A stretch of DNA of 54,532 nt from positions 1 through 54,532 of IMG/VR virus record IMGVR_UViG_3300022752_000089; one strand, written 5' to 3'. Positions 22,915-30,885 of this stretch are shown piece after piece. Below the pieces are notes generated by a model that saw only the letters and a list, made by a program, of their open reading frames with translations, was not told the DNA's origin and searched no databases. The position numbers and the translations under genes are program-made. The DNA comes from a virus. The stretch's first letter is position 1, and each line of letters starts with the position of its first letter.

Positions 22915-24285
22915 ATGAATAAATTGGTTATTTTTGACCTTGATGGTGTGATGATAGATTCCCGTGAAATGCATTATGAAACACTTAATGCAGCTCTACA
23001 TAAAGTTACAGGCACTCCAAAATTTGTAATTACCCGTGAAGAACACCTATCAAGATATGATGGATTAAACACCACCAGAAAATTACAGATGTTGACAGCA
23101 GACAAAGGACTACCAGTTGAATACTATAATGAAATCTGGAGAGAAAAACAGGAAGAAACATTCAAGTTGATTCCTGGTTGTCCAAGAAATAGTTCTGTTT
23201 CGTGGTTGATGGAACAATTAAAGAACAGAGGATGGAAAGTTGCTGTTGCTTCTAACAGTATCCGTGAGACAGTTAAGATTGCTCTTAATTCAATGAATGT
23301 AATTCAATATGTGGATTATTTTGTAAGTAACGAAGATGTTTTTAATCCAAAACCATTTCCAGAAATGTATTGGCAGTGTATGACAAAGATGAAATCTTTG
23401 CCTAAGAACACTATCATTATTGAAGATTCACATATAGGTCGTGAAGGTGCATTGAATTCTGGTGCTCACCTATATCCTGTAAAAGATGCATATGATTTAG
23501 AAGGGACTAAGTTTTTAGAAATGATTGATAATTTTGACATTAAAGACACAACAATTCCATGGCGTGATGAGAAATTGAATGTTCTTATTCCTATGGCAGG
23601 TGCAGGTTCTAGATTTGCTCAGGCAGGTTACACATTCCCTAAACCACTTATTGAAGTTAATGGTAAACCCATGATTCAGGTGGTTGTTGAGAATTTGAAT
23701 ATTGAAGCAAATTATATTTTCTTGGTTCAACGTGAACATTATGAAAAGTACAATCTAAAATACTTGCTTAACTTGATTGCACCTAATTGTACAATCGTTC
23801 AAGTTGACGGCATAACAGAAGGTGCAGCCTGTACTACATTGTTGGCCAAAGAGTTCATTAACAATGATGCACCATTGATTATGGCAAACTCAGACCAATA
23901 CGTTGAATGGAACTCAAATGAATGTCTATATGCTTTTAAAGCAGATTCAATTGATGGTGGTATTCTTACATTCAAGGCAACACATCCTAAATGGTCTTAT
24001 GCAAAACTAGATGACAATGGTTTTGTTTCAGAAGTTGCCGAGAAGAAAGTCATTTCAGACCAAGCAACAGTCGGTGTTTATTATTGGAACAAAGGTTCTG
24101 ATTATGTCAAGTATGCCGAACAGATGATTGACAAGAATATCCGTACAAACAATGAATTCTATGTTGCACCTGTATTCAATGAAGCAATTGAAGATGGTAA
24201 AAAGATTCGTGTTAAACAAGTTACTGGTATGTGGGGTATCGGCACTCCAGAAGATTTGAATTACTTTTTGACACATAAGAAATGA
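22915..24285 (+). CDS. HAD phosphatase fused to sugar nucleotidyltransferase
   Basis: 456 aa from ATG 22915, with GGGGA just upstream. Residues 1-200 are a HAD hydrolase of the beta-phosphoglucomutase type: DLDGVMIDS (nucleophile Asp), ASNSIRET (Ser), KPFPEMYW (Lys) and IIEDSHIG (acidic pair). Residues 210-456 are a GT-A nucleotidyltransferase: LNVLIPMAGAGSRFAQAGYT and FPKPLIEVNGKPMIQ (pyrophosphorylase signature), then ANSDQYVEW (metal site) and GMWGIGTPEDLNYFL. The fusion would dephosphorylate one sugar phosphate and activate another to NDP-sugar. Confidence 0.85.
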   Translation: MNKLVIFDLDGVMIDSREMHYETLNAALHKVTGTPKFVITREEHLSRYDGLNTTRKLQMLTADKGLPVEYYNEIWREKQEETFKLIPGCPRNSSVSWLMEQLKNRGWKVAVASNSIRETVKIALNSMNVIQYVDYFVSNEDVFNPKPFPEMYWQCMTKMKSLPKNTIIIEDSHIGREGALNSGAHLYPVKDAYDLEGTKFLEMIDNFDIKDTTIPWRDEKLNVLIPMAGAGSRFAQAGYTFPKPLIEVNGKPMIQVVVENLNIEANYIFLVQREHYEKYNLKYLLNLIAPNCTIVQVDGITEGAACTTLLAKEFINNDAPLIMANSDQYVEWNSNECLYAFKADSIDGGILTFKATHPKWSYAKLDDNGFVSEVAEKKVISDQATVGVYYWNKGSDYVKYAEQMIDKNIRTNNEFYVAPVFNEAIEDGKKIRVKQVTGMWGIGTPEDLNYFLTHKK

Positions 24286-24965
24286 AAGTAGCTCTTGTTT
24301 TAACTGGCCATATGCGCCATTGGAGAGAAGTTCTACCAAATTTTAAAGAACGATTTATTGACAAATACAATCCAGATATCTTTATCAACACTTGGAGTGA
24401 AGAAGGTTGGTACGGTTTAACTGCTGGTAATGATGAAGAAGGCTTTATTGAAGGCACACCTGGAGTAGAACATAGTGCTATTGCAGAAGCCTATGGCGCC
24501 AAGGCAGTTTCCATACAACGCTTTGATGATTATAGGGAGAATTTCTTACAACAGATTAAGAGATATCCAAACTACAATCATAGGTCTTTGAATATACTTT
24601 CAATGTTTTTTAAGATGGGTCAAGGCATTTTGATGCTTGAGGACTACATTATGAAAACAGGAACACAGTATGATTTGGTAATAAGAACACGACCAGATAT
24701 GTTGGTACACCAAGAACTTCCAGACTTTGACCCCAGATATTTCTATACCGTTTTTCATCCGAATCATACAGGACAAGGTACTGGTGATATGTTACAGGTC
24801 GGTAATCAATTCAATGTCATCAATTTCTGTAAAGCTATTTGTTATCTACCGATAATATATGATAGAAATAATCTATTGTGTCCACATACGGCATCAACAA
24901 CTTTTATTGAAATGCTGAATCTTCCGTGGCAACAAATACACTTGAATAAGGAATTTTACAGATGA
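24282..24965 (+). CDS. Glycosyltransferase-like protein
   Basis: 227 aa. It opens KVALVLTGHMRHWREVLPNF and includes YDLVIRTRPDMLVHQELPDF, a recognisable pair in putative glycosyltransferases of polysaccharide clusters (sensor of the L.G..R start and the RTR.D site). It overlaps both neighbours by 4 nt. Family number not assigned. Confidence 0.6.
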   Translation: MKVALVLTGHMRHWREVLPNFKERFIDKYNPDIFINTWSEEGWYGLTAGNDEEGFIEGTPGVEHSAIAEAYGAKAVSIQRFDDYRENFLQQIKRYPNYNHRSLNILSMFFKMGQGILMLEDYIMKTGTQYDLVIRTRPDMLVHQELPDFDPRYFYTVFHPNHTGQGTGDMLQVGNQFNVINFCKAICYLPIIYDRNNLLCPHTASTTFIEMLNLPWQQIHLNKEFYR

Positions 24966-25420
24966 TAGTTATAGCCCACCGTGCTTTATTGGATGGACCA
25001 GACAAAGAACTAGAAAATAATCCAAAACAAATACGATATTGTTTGTCGGAGGGTATTCCTTGTGAGATTGATGTTTGGTGGTATCATGACCGCTGGTGGT
25101 TGGGACATGACAAACCAGAATATGAAACAACTCTTGAATTCCTGTCACAAGATGGCCTATGGATTCACTGTAAGAACCTGGATGCATTAAACTTATTAAG
25201 GGAAGAAGGTATACATTGTTTCTGGCACCAAGAAGATGATGTTACTTTGACCAGTTGGGGATACATCTGGACCTATCCTAAGATAAGAGAATTGTTTCCA
25301 AAAAGCATCGCAGTCTTACCAGAATTGGACAGAGACTATTGGGATTATGCCAAAACAATGCTTATCACAGGAGTTTGTACCGATTTTGTTAATAAATGGA
25401 ACTCCGAAACATATAAATAA
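24962..25420 (+). CDS. GDPD-like phosphodiesterase domain, short form
   Basis: 152 aa. IAHRALLDGPDKELENNPKQ, then GIPCEIDVWWYHDRWWLGHD, retains the glycerophosphodiester phosphodiesterase catalytic pattern (HR...EN, E-x-D, H). The barrel is shorter than the usual 240 or more residues, so it is a minimal or truncated version. It may act on a phosphodiester-linked group of the glycan. Its stop codon lies just inside the late promoter at 25412. Confidence 0.72.
   Translation: MIVIAHRALLDGPDKELENNPKQIRYCLSEGIPCEIDVWWYHDRWWLGHDKPEYETTLEFLSQDGLWIHCKNLDALNLLREEGIHCFWHQEDDVTLTSWGYIWTYPKIRELFPKSIAVLPELDRDYWDYAKTMLITGVCTDFVNKWNSETYK
25412..25419 (+). promoter_or_regulatory. Perfect T4-type late promoter TATAAATA
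   Basis: TATAAATA followed by AGCCC, 48 nt before the first gene of the capsid-targeted block. It overlaps the stop codon of the GDPD-like gene and marks the boundary between the glycan genes and the late region. Confidence 0.85.
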
Positions 25421-25425
25421 GCCCA

Positions 25426-25453
25426 TTGACAACCAAAGTGTGTTGCATATCTA
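25426..25453 (+). promoter_or_regulatory. Possible sigma-70 promoter
   Basis: TTGACA (25426-25431), a 16-bp spacer and TATCTA (25448-25453). The -10 is poor, so this may be accidental. If used, it would add earlier expression to a block that also has a late promoter. Confidence 0.35.
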
Positions 25454-25466
25454 GGGGTAAATATTA

Positions 25467-26657
25467 ATGTTAACTTTTCAATCGTTTTTAAAAGAAGAAG
25501 CTGAAGGCGGAGAACTTAAGCACATTCATCATGCTGAAGACCGCCCATTAATGCACGGTCATGCCGGTTTTGAACACGCACATGAAGCACTAATGAAGGC
25601 TCATGCTCATATGACCTCTGGTGCAAAAAGCAGTAATCTAACAATGAAATATGATGGTTCTCCATCACTTGTTTTTGGTCATCATCCTTCAAATGGTAAA
25701 TTCTTTGTTGCAACTAAATCGGCATTCAACAAAAATCCAAAGATTAATCACACGGAAAAAGATATTGATAGGAACCACGGCCATGCGCCTGGTCTTGCAA
25801 GAACACTTAAACACGCACTCAAACACCTACCAAAAGTAACACCTAAAACTGGTGTATATCAAGGTGATTTGATGCACCATGCAGAAACCAAACATTTACA
25901 TGAAGGTTTTATTGTAGAAGCAAAAGACAGTAAAGTGTCTTTCACACCAAATACAATCACTTATACTGCTCATGGTGATGCGGCAAAAAAAATTAAAAGG
26001 TCTAAGGTTGGTATAGTTGTTCATCAAAAATACAGTGATGACATGAAAAGTGCTTCTCCTCATGTTGACCACCACAATTTTAAAGAACATCCAGATGTTC
26101 ATATTCATGGTGCTGAACATGATACAAGTAAAGTTAAACATTCTCCTGAGAATGAGAAGAAGTTTCAAACTCACATGGCTGCAGCAAAAGAAATTCACGA
26201 CACGCATGGCCATAAAATGTATGATGCTATGCATCCAAAACATACTGGTGAATCAGGTCATCTTTCTACATACATTAATAAAACTGTAAGACACGATGAA
26301 GTACCATCTGTTAAAGGTTTCAAAGAACATTTAAAAGATGTACACGAAAAACAAGCCGCAAAGGTAAAAACAGAAAAAGCCAAATCAGAAAAAACTGGTG
26401 AAGGCGTTAAACAAATTGCTCATGTTGAAAAGAACAAGTCACATTATGGCAATCTATTTGCTATGCATCACCATTTACATCAAGCCAAAAATGCTTTAGT
26501 AAGTTCTTTAGAAACACATGAAGGACACTACCAACACCACATTGAAGGTAAAAAATCTAAACCAGAAGGTTTCGTTGTGCATCATAATAATGAACCAACT
26601 AAATTGGTTAATCGTGCAGAATTCGCAAAACAAAATTTGTTAAAGGTAAGAAAATGA
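25467..26657 (+). CDS. DUF6267-like, ligase/nucleotidyltransferase-like, capsid-targeted
   Basis: 396 aa. The leader MLTFQSFLKE|E matches the T4 capsid-targeting sequence and a prohead protease site (L-x-E). The body has motifs of the ATP-dependent ligase/nucleotidyltransferase superfamily: KYDGS (K61-x-D-G, motif I), VATKSAF, GVYQGDLM (129-136, motif III) and KVGIVVH (motif IV-like, about 180-186). It is strongly His-rich (nine His in the first 50 residues). It resembles DUF6267 of T4-like phages. First gene after the late promoter. Inferred role: nucleic-acid end joining or adenylation by a protein carried in the head. Confidence 0.65.
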   Translation: MLTFQSFLKEEAEGGELKHIHHAEDRPLMHGHAGFEHAHEALMKAHAHMTSGAKSSNLTMKYDGSPSLVFGHHPSNGKFFVATKSAFNKNPKINHTEKDIDRNHGHAPGLARTLKHALKHLPKVTPKTGVYQGDLMHHAETKHLHEGFIVEAKDSKVSFTPNTITYTAHGDAAKKIKRSKVGIVVHQKYSDDMKSASPHVDHHNFKEHPDVHIHGAEHDTSKVKHSPENEKKFQTHMAAAKEIHDTHGHKMYDAMHPKHTGESGHLSTYINKTVRHDEVPSVKGFKEHLKDVHEKQAAKVKTEKAKSEKTGEGVKQIAHVEKNKSHYGNLFAMHHHLHQAKNALVSSLETHEGHYQHHIEGKKSKPEGFVVHHNNEPTKLVNRAEFAKQNLLKVRK

Positions 26658-27634
26658 TAACATTTAAAAGTTTTTTAATCAATGAAGGCCGTGGAAAACT
26701 TACTGCGTCTGGTGCAATTGGTGATGAACATAAAAAGAAATATGTTGACCCCCATGTAGGATCTGGAAAATTTTCACACGCATTAGCATCTGAACATGAT
26801 GATTTGCCAAAAGGTTCTTCTGTAAAAATTCATAAAGTTGAACATATTAATGGAAAAATACACGTTCACGCTGAAGATGAAACAGGTAATCATCATACTA
26901 TTCCAATATCCAAATTACACAAACCTGGCGAAGCACCACCAAACAAAGGTCATGAATATGAAAGTAAATTTGTTGATAGAATGAAAAAACATGGAATTAT
27001 GCCTCACCATTTATCAGGTGCAGGTTCAACTAGCGGTACGGATTTTGCTGTAGAACATAAGAAAAAAGGATCAAAAAGTCACTTTCATGCCGGTATCGTA
27101 TCTGGACATTTGCTTAATGGTGAAACAAAAAATGGTGTTACTGCTGCTATGGGTCAGTTGACAATACATCATACAAAAGAAAAAGGTTGGCATATTAAAG
27201 ATTCACAAAGAGAAAAAAGACCAAAATATGCTAAAGCAATTGAACATGCTGGCATTTTGGATCATATGAACGCACACCATCACAATCCAGAAAAATCTGA
27301 AACTACTGCTTCTGGTAGAGCAAAGTCTATTGAAATTCATCATCCAGATTTAAAACCGGCAGAATCATATTTACAGGACCATCATGTACATGTACTACAA
27401 GTTGGTGGACATGGAACTTATAGAGTCGGTACAAAAGATGAAACTGGCCACGGATTGCCAAGAATTTCAGGTGAAGGTAAATGGAGAATCAGAGAAAAAC
27501 AAAAAGGTAATAAAAGCGCTAGAACCGTTGCTTTTCATCCTGCTAGTGTAAAAGCTTTGAAAAAGAGTCATGTTGATTTGGACAAAGATGACCATCTAGA
27601 AGCATTTAAGAAAACATTAGGACATAAAGATTAA
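26654..27634 (+). CDS. PD-(D/E)XK nuclease-like protein, capsid-targeted
   Basis: 326 aa. The leader MITFKSFLINE|G is T4 CTS-like. The central part shows a full PD-(D/E)XK set: HEYESKF (E101/E103), GTDF (D130), GETK (E157-T-K159) and MGQLTIHH (Q168), the order typical of restriction-endonuclease folds. His-rich overall. ATGA overlap with the ligase-like gene before it. A packaged nuclease could act on host DNA after entry or on the phage genome; both are inference. Confidence 0.6.
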   Translation: MITFKSFLINEGRGKLTASGAIGDEHKKKYVDPHVGSGKFSHALASEHDDLPKGSSVKIHKVEHINGKIHVHAEDETGNHHTIPISKLHKPGEAPPNKGHEYESKFVDRMKKHGIMPHHLSGAGSTSGTDFAVEHKKKGSKSHFHAGIVSGHLLNGETKNGVTAAMGQLTIHHTKEKGWHIKDSQREKRPKYAKAIEHAGILDHMNAHHHNPEKSETTASGRAKSIEIHHPDLKPAESYLQDHHVHVLQVGGHGTYRVGTKDETGHGLPRISGEGKWRIREKQKGNKSARTVAFHPASVKALKKSHVDLDKDDHLEAFKKTLGHKD

Positions 27635-29434
27635 ATGAAATCATTTTTAGATATACTACAAGAGGAAAAGAATGGTGAAAAACACCATGTTTTTACCTTT
27701 GGTAGAATGAATCCGCCTACTACTGGCCACTTGAAGTTAATTGACAAAGTTAAAGAAGTTGCTGCAAAACATAATGCTGGTCATACAGTTGTCACATCAC
27801 ATTCACAAGATGCAAAGAAAAATCCTTTATCTGCCGGTGAAAAAGTAAAACATCTAAAGAGATATTCTCCTGGTACTAATTTTCAATCTTCATCAAAAGA
27901 ACATCCATCGTTCTTACATCATGCAGCTCAATTACATAAACAAGGTGTTTCACATCTTCATATGGTAGTTGGTTCTGACCGTGTACATGAAATGAAAAAT
28001 ACATTAAACAAATATAATGGACCACATGAAGGTGCATTGTATCATTTCAAAAAAATAACTGTACATTCTGCTGGTGAACGTGATCCAGATGCAGAAGGTA
28101 CAACTGGTATGTCTGGTACCAAGATGCGTGAACATGCCAGAAATAAAGACCTTGGAAAATTTAAACAAGGTGTTCCTGGCCACGTTTCTGGTGCTCATGC
28201 AAAAGAGTTGATGCATGACACAAGAAAAGGTATGGGATTACACGAATCTTACAATCGTGGTATGTTTAAGGCTATTTTTGTGACGGGCGGACCAGGTTCT
28301 GGTAAAGATGTTATCATCCGTGAAGCAATTGCTGAATCAAAGGCAGTAGAGTTAAATTCAGTACAAGCTTTTGATTACCTGATGGACAAACAAAGATTGT
28401 CTGAAAAATCTAATGACTTTCGTAGAGAATCAATCAGAAATCGTGGACCTTTGATTATCAATGGACCTGCTGATGACCATTCTCGCATAATTACAATTAG
28501 AGAAGAATTAGAAGAACTTGGTTACGAAACAATTATGGTATTTGTTAATACCACAGACAGAGCCAGCCAAGAAAGAAATCTAAGATTGACAAAAATGATT
28601 GCCGAATCAATCAGACGAGAAAAGTGGGAACTTGCCCAATCTTGTAAAGAATCTTACGTACAAAATTTTGATAACTTCATATATTTTGACAATAGTTCCG
28701 AAATCGAATCTATTGAAGAAGATATTACTGAGACCTATAAAAAAATAAATACATTTATAGACAGTAAAAACTATGGCGAAATTTCTTATTCGTGGTTGGA
28801 AAATCATGGTAGATTGGGTGCCAATGAATCATTTAATTATTTTAAGGAAAATTATCATGCTAAAGAAAATAGTAGATTGGTTGAAAATAAAGCCAAAGGA
28901 CCAAGACTCCAAAGTGGAGGAGGTCCAAAAGCCGATGGTCCAGGAGACATTACCCCAGACAACAGAGCAGGTGACCCCAACTCCGGTGATATCAAGTGGG
29001 ACGGAAACAAAAAAAGAGGTAGTTACACCTTCAAAACGTACAGCGAAGAAAACAACGGCCCCAAAATCAAAATCTACCCAGAGCCAAAAGAAAGCAACTT
29101 CTCCAAAGACAAAGAAACAATAAAAAAGAAAAAGAACACCGATGTTCCTACTGTAAGTCAAAGACTTAGAAATGTAACGACCATCGGTCCAGAATTCGAT
29201 ACACGCCAACAGGGAACAGTATACCCTATGTCTGGTCTAGGCGATGTAACATACAGAGAACAGATAGACTTTAAGAATTTTAGAAGAAAAGTTGTAGAAG
29301 CAATAGACGATCCAGGTGCAAATGATATGGGTGTTGGTGGAACTTTAGGTGGTGCAACCAATAAAGAACCGATGCAGTCATACAAAGACCAAGATAAGAA
29401 CATAACAACTGTAATTAAAAAGAAGAAGAAATGA
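27635..29434 (+). CDS. NMNAT-like adenylyltransferase fused to P-loop kinase
   Basis: 599 aa. The leader MKSFLDILQE|E is CTS-like. Residues 18-200 are a nucleotidylyltransferase: FGRMNPPTTGHLKL (the (H/T)-x-G-H motif at 30-32) and MSGTKMREHA (159-168, the ISSTxxR-type motif). Residues 211-370 are a P-loop kinase, with Walker A TGGPGSGKD (217-225). The layout resembles NadR (NMN adenylyltransferase plus nicotinamide riboside kinase), so an NAD-related reaction is a fair guess, but other substrates are possible. A long low-complexity, Pro/Lys/Gly-rich tail (about 410-599) follows. An overlapping ORF lies inside it at 28857-29123. Confidence 0.78.
   Translation: MKSFLDILQEEKNGEKHHVFTFGRMNPPTTGHLKLIDKVKEVAAKHNAGHTVVTSHSQDAKKNPLSAGEKVKHLKRYSPGTNFQSSSKEHPSFLHHAAQLHKQGVSHLHMVVGSDRVHEMKNTLNKYNGPHEGALYHFKKITVHSAGERDPDAEGTTGMSGTKMREHARNKDLGKFKQGVPGHVSGAHAKELMHDTRKGMGLHESYNRGMFKAIFVTGGPGSGKDVIIREAIAESKAVELNSVQAFDYLMDKQRLSEKSNDFRRESIRNRGPLIINGPADDHSRIITIREELEELGYETIMVFVNTTDRASQERNLRLTKMIAESIRREKWELAQSCKESYVQNFDNFIYFDNSSEIESIEEDITETYKKINTFIDSKNYGEISYSWLENHGRLGANESFNYFKENYHAKENSRLVENKAKGPRLQSGGGPKADGPGDITPDNRAGDPNSGDIKWDGNKKRGSYTFKTYSEENNGPKIKIYPEPKESNFSKDKETIKKKKNTDVPTVSQRLRNVTTIGPEFDTRQQGTVYPMSGLGDVTYREQIDFKNFRRKVVEAIDDPGANDMGVGGTLGGATNKEPMQSYKDQDKNITTVIKKKKK
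28857..29123 (+). CDS. Possible overprinted ORF inside the NMNAT-kinase gene
   Basis: 88 aa in another frame of 27635-29434. AGGAAA at 28845 is ideally spaced before ATG 28857. The product starts MLKKIVDWLKIKPKDQDSKV and ends in a Lys/Thr/Ser/Pro-rich, histone-like tail (KRTAKKTTAPKSKSTQSQKK...). Short basic proteins with such tails do exist in related phages. Against it: the surrounding tail is low-complexity and poor in stops in several frames, including the minus strand (28829-29209), so the opening may be compositional. Confidence 0.35.
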   Translation: MLKKIVDWLKIKPKDQDSKVEEVQKPMVQETLPQTTEQVTPTPVISSGTETKKEVVTPSKRTAKKTTAPKSKSTQSQKKATSPKTKKQ

Positions 29435-29916
29435 AAACTTTTAAAGAATACTTAAATGAAGTTGATGCACAAACCTTGCACCAAGATGCTGAAGAAATTA
29501 AGCGTCAGAAAAAGCATTTAAAAGATAAAGCCAAAGAATACCAAGACCAAGCAGATAGAGAAAAATCAGTAGGTGAATTTGGCGGCGCAGCAGATGCTAA
29601 AGGAAAAGGTTTTGAATTAGCTGCAAAAAATATTAAAGAAGATTCACCTGCATGGCAACGTTCTGCTGGAAAAGATCCAAAAGGTGGCTTAAATAGAAAA
29701 GGTATTGCTTCGTATCGCAGAGAACATCCAGGTTCTAAACTTTCAATGGCTGTTACAACAAAGCCATCTAAGTTGGATCCAGATAGTAAAGCTGCAAAAA
29801 GAAGAAAGTCGTTTTGTGCCAGAATGTCTGGTATGAAAAAAAGGTTAACATCTGCTAAGACAGCTAATGATCCTGATTCTAGAATCAATAAGTCTTTGCG
29901 TAAATGGAATTGCTAA
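29431..29916 (+). CDS. DUF6321-like basic protein, capsid-targeted
   Basis: 161 aa. The leader MKTFKEYLNE|V is the closest match in the window to the T4 leader MKTYQEFIAE|A. A charged helical region (20-75) precedes a conserved C-terminal block: SPAWQRSAGKDPKGGLNRKG, SYRREHPGSKL, KRRKSFCARMSGM, DPDSRINKSLRKWNC. This block corresponds to DUF6321 of aquatic T4-like phages. It is very basic and could bind DNA inside the head. Overlaps the previous stop by ATGA. Confidence 0.75.
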   Translation: MKTFKEYLNEVDAQTLHQDAEEIKRQKKHLKDKAKEYQDQADREKSVGEFGGAADAKGKGFELAAKNIKEDSPAWQRSAGKDPKGGLNRKGIASYRREHPGSKLSMAVTTKPSKLDPDSKAAKRRKSFCARMSGMKKRLTSAKTANDPDSRINKSLRKWNC

Positions 29917-29929
29917 ACGGAGAACAACA

Positions 29930-30877
29930 ATGATAAATTTTAATAAAAAAGACCCAGTTGCTGACGTAATCAGAGGAATCATGGAGAAAGAATTGTCTCC
30001 AGCCCAAAAGAAAATCGCTGCACTTGCTGGTGATAAAAAAGCAATTGATGCTTTAGATTTGGCAGCTCTACGTGCTGGTAAAAAACCAACATCTGAAGAA
30101 ACAGTTGAAGAAAATGCTTTTGATTACAAAAGTCCACGTAAACCTGAACCTAATGGTGGTTCTGGTGTAAAACAAGGTTCACGTTATGGTGGTTCTAAAC
30201 AAAAAGAAAAACCAGAACAAGAAGAACCAAAAGAAAAGATGAAAGAAGAAATTGATCCTTCAGATAGAACAGAAGATACTCTTTCTGGCCGTGTAAAAAC
30301 GAAAAGAAAAGATGATGTTGGACCTGGTTCAGATAGTAAAAGTACTAAAGTCAAATATCACCCAGGTCCTATGACATTAAAGGGTATGAAAGAAAAATAT
30401 GAAGAACCAATTCTTGATGAATTGATTAATGAAGTTCTTTCTAAAGATGCAGATGCTGGTGATTATATTCATGATTTTATACATTCAGATAATCCAAAAT
30501 TTGCTGGTAAGTCTAAGGCTGAACGCAAGAAAATGGCTCTTGGTGCTTACTATGGAAAAAAGAATGAAGAATATGTTGAAGAAAACATGATGAAGAATGC
30601 TGCAAAAAAAGCATTTAAGGCCTTGACTGGTGGTTCCGATGAGGATCAACGTAAAGACCTACAACGCAAGATGGGTGTACCACAAACTGGTAAAAAACCA
30701 ACTCAAAAAGAAGAAGTTGTAGTAGAAGGTCGTACACCAGTATCATCTCCTGGTATGGACACTCCTTTTGTTACCAATGCAGAAAATAAACCCTTGAACA
30801 ATGCAAAAGAACTTGCTGCAAAAACTATGAAAAGAATGAAAAATGAAATGCTTGGAAAAACAGGCACATCCGAATAA
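29930..30877 (+). CDS. Low-complexity, charged late protein
   Basis: 315 aa from ATG 29930 (GGAGAA at 29919; longer in-frame starts lie inside the previous gene). It is Lys/Glu-rich with little secondary-structure signal. One compact patch, YIHDFIHSDNPKFAGKSKAE followed by RKKMALGAYYGKK, looks like a conserved helical motif of phage proteins. The C-terminus contains SSPGMDTPFVTNAENKPLNNAK. Late context and composition suggest a head-core or internal protein; no CTS-like leader is visible. Confidence 0.7.
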   Translation: MINFNKKDPVADVIRGIMEKELSPAQKKIAALAGDKKAIDALDLAALRAGKKPTSEETVEENAFDYKSPRKPEPNGGSGVKQGSRYGGSKQKEKPEQEEPKEKMKEEIDPSDRTEDTLSGRVKTKRKDDVGPGSDSKSTKVKYHPGPMTLKGMKEKYEEPILDELINEVLSKDADAGDYIHDFIHSDNPKFAGKSKAERKKMALGAYYGKKNEEYVEENMMKNAAKKAFKALTGGSDEDQRKDLQRKMGVPQTGKKPTQKEEVVVEGRTPVSSPGMDTPFVTNAENKPLNNAKELAAKTMKRMKNEMLGKTGTSE

Positions 30878-30885
30878 GGTACAAA

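Noticed and set aside
28829-29209. 126-aa minus-strand ORF inside the kinase gene
   Set aside because: Phe/Val/Ser-rich composition is what the reverse of Lys/Pro/Gly-rich codons gives; no ribosome site or promoter.
29867-29929. Upstream start for the gene at 29930
   Set aside because: The extension overlaps the previous gene and lacks a ribosome site; GGAGAA is correctly spaced for ATG 29930.
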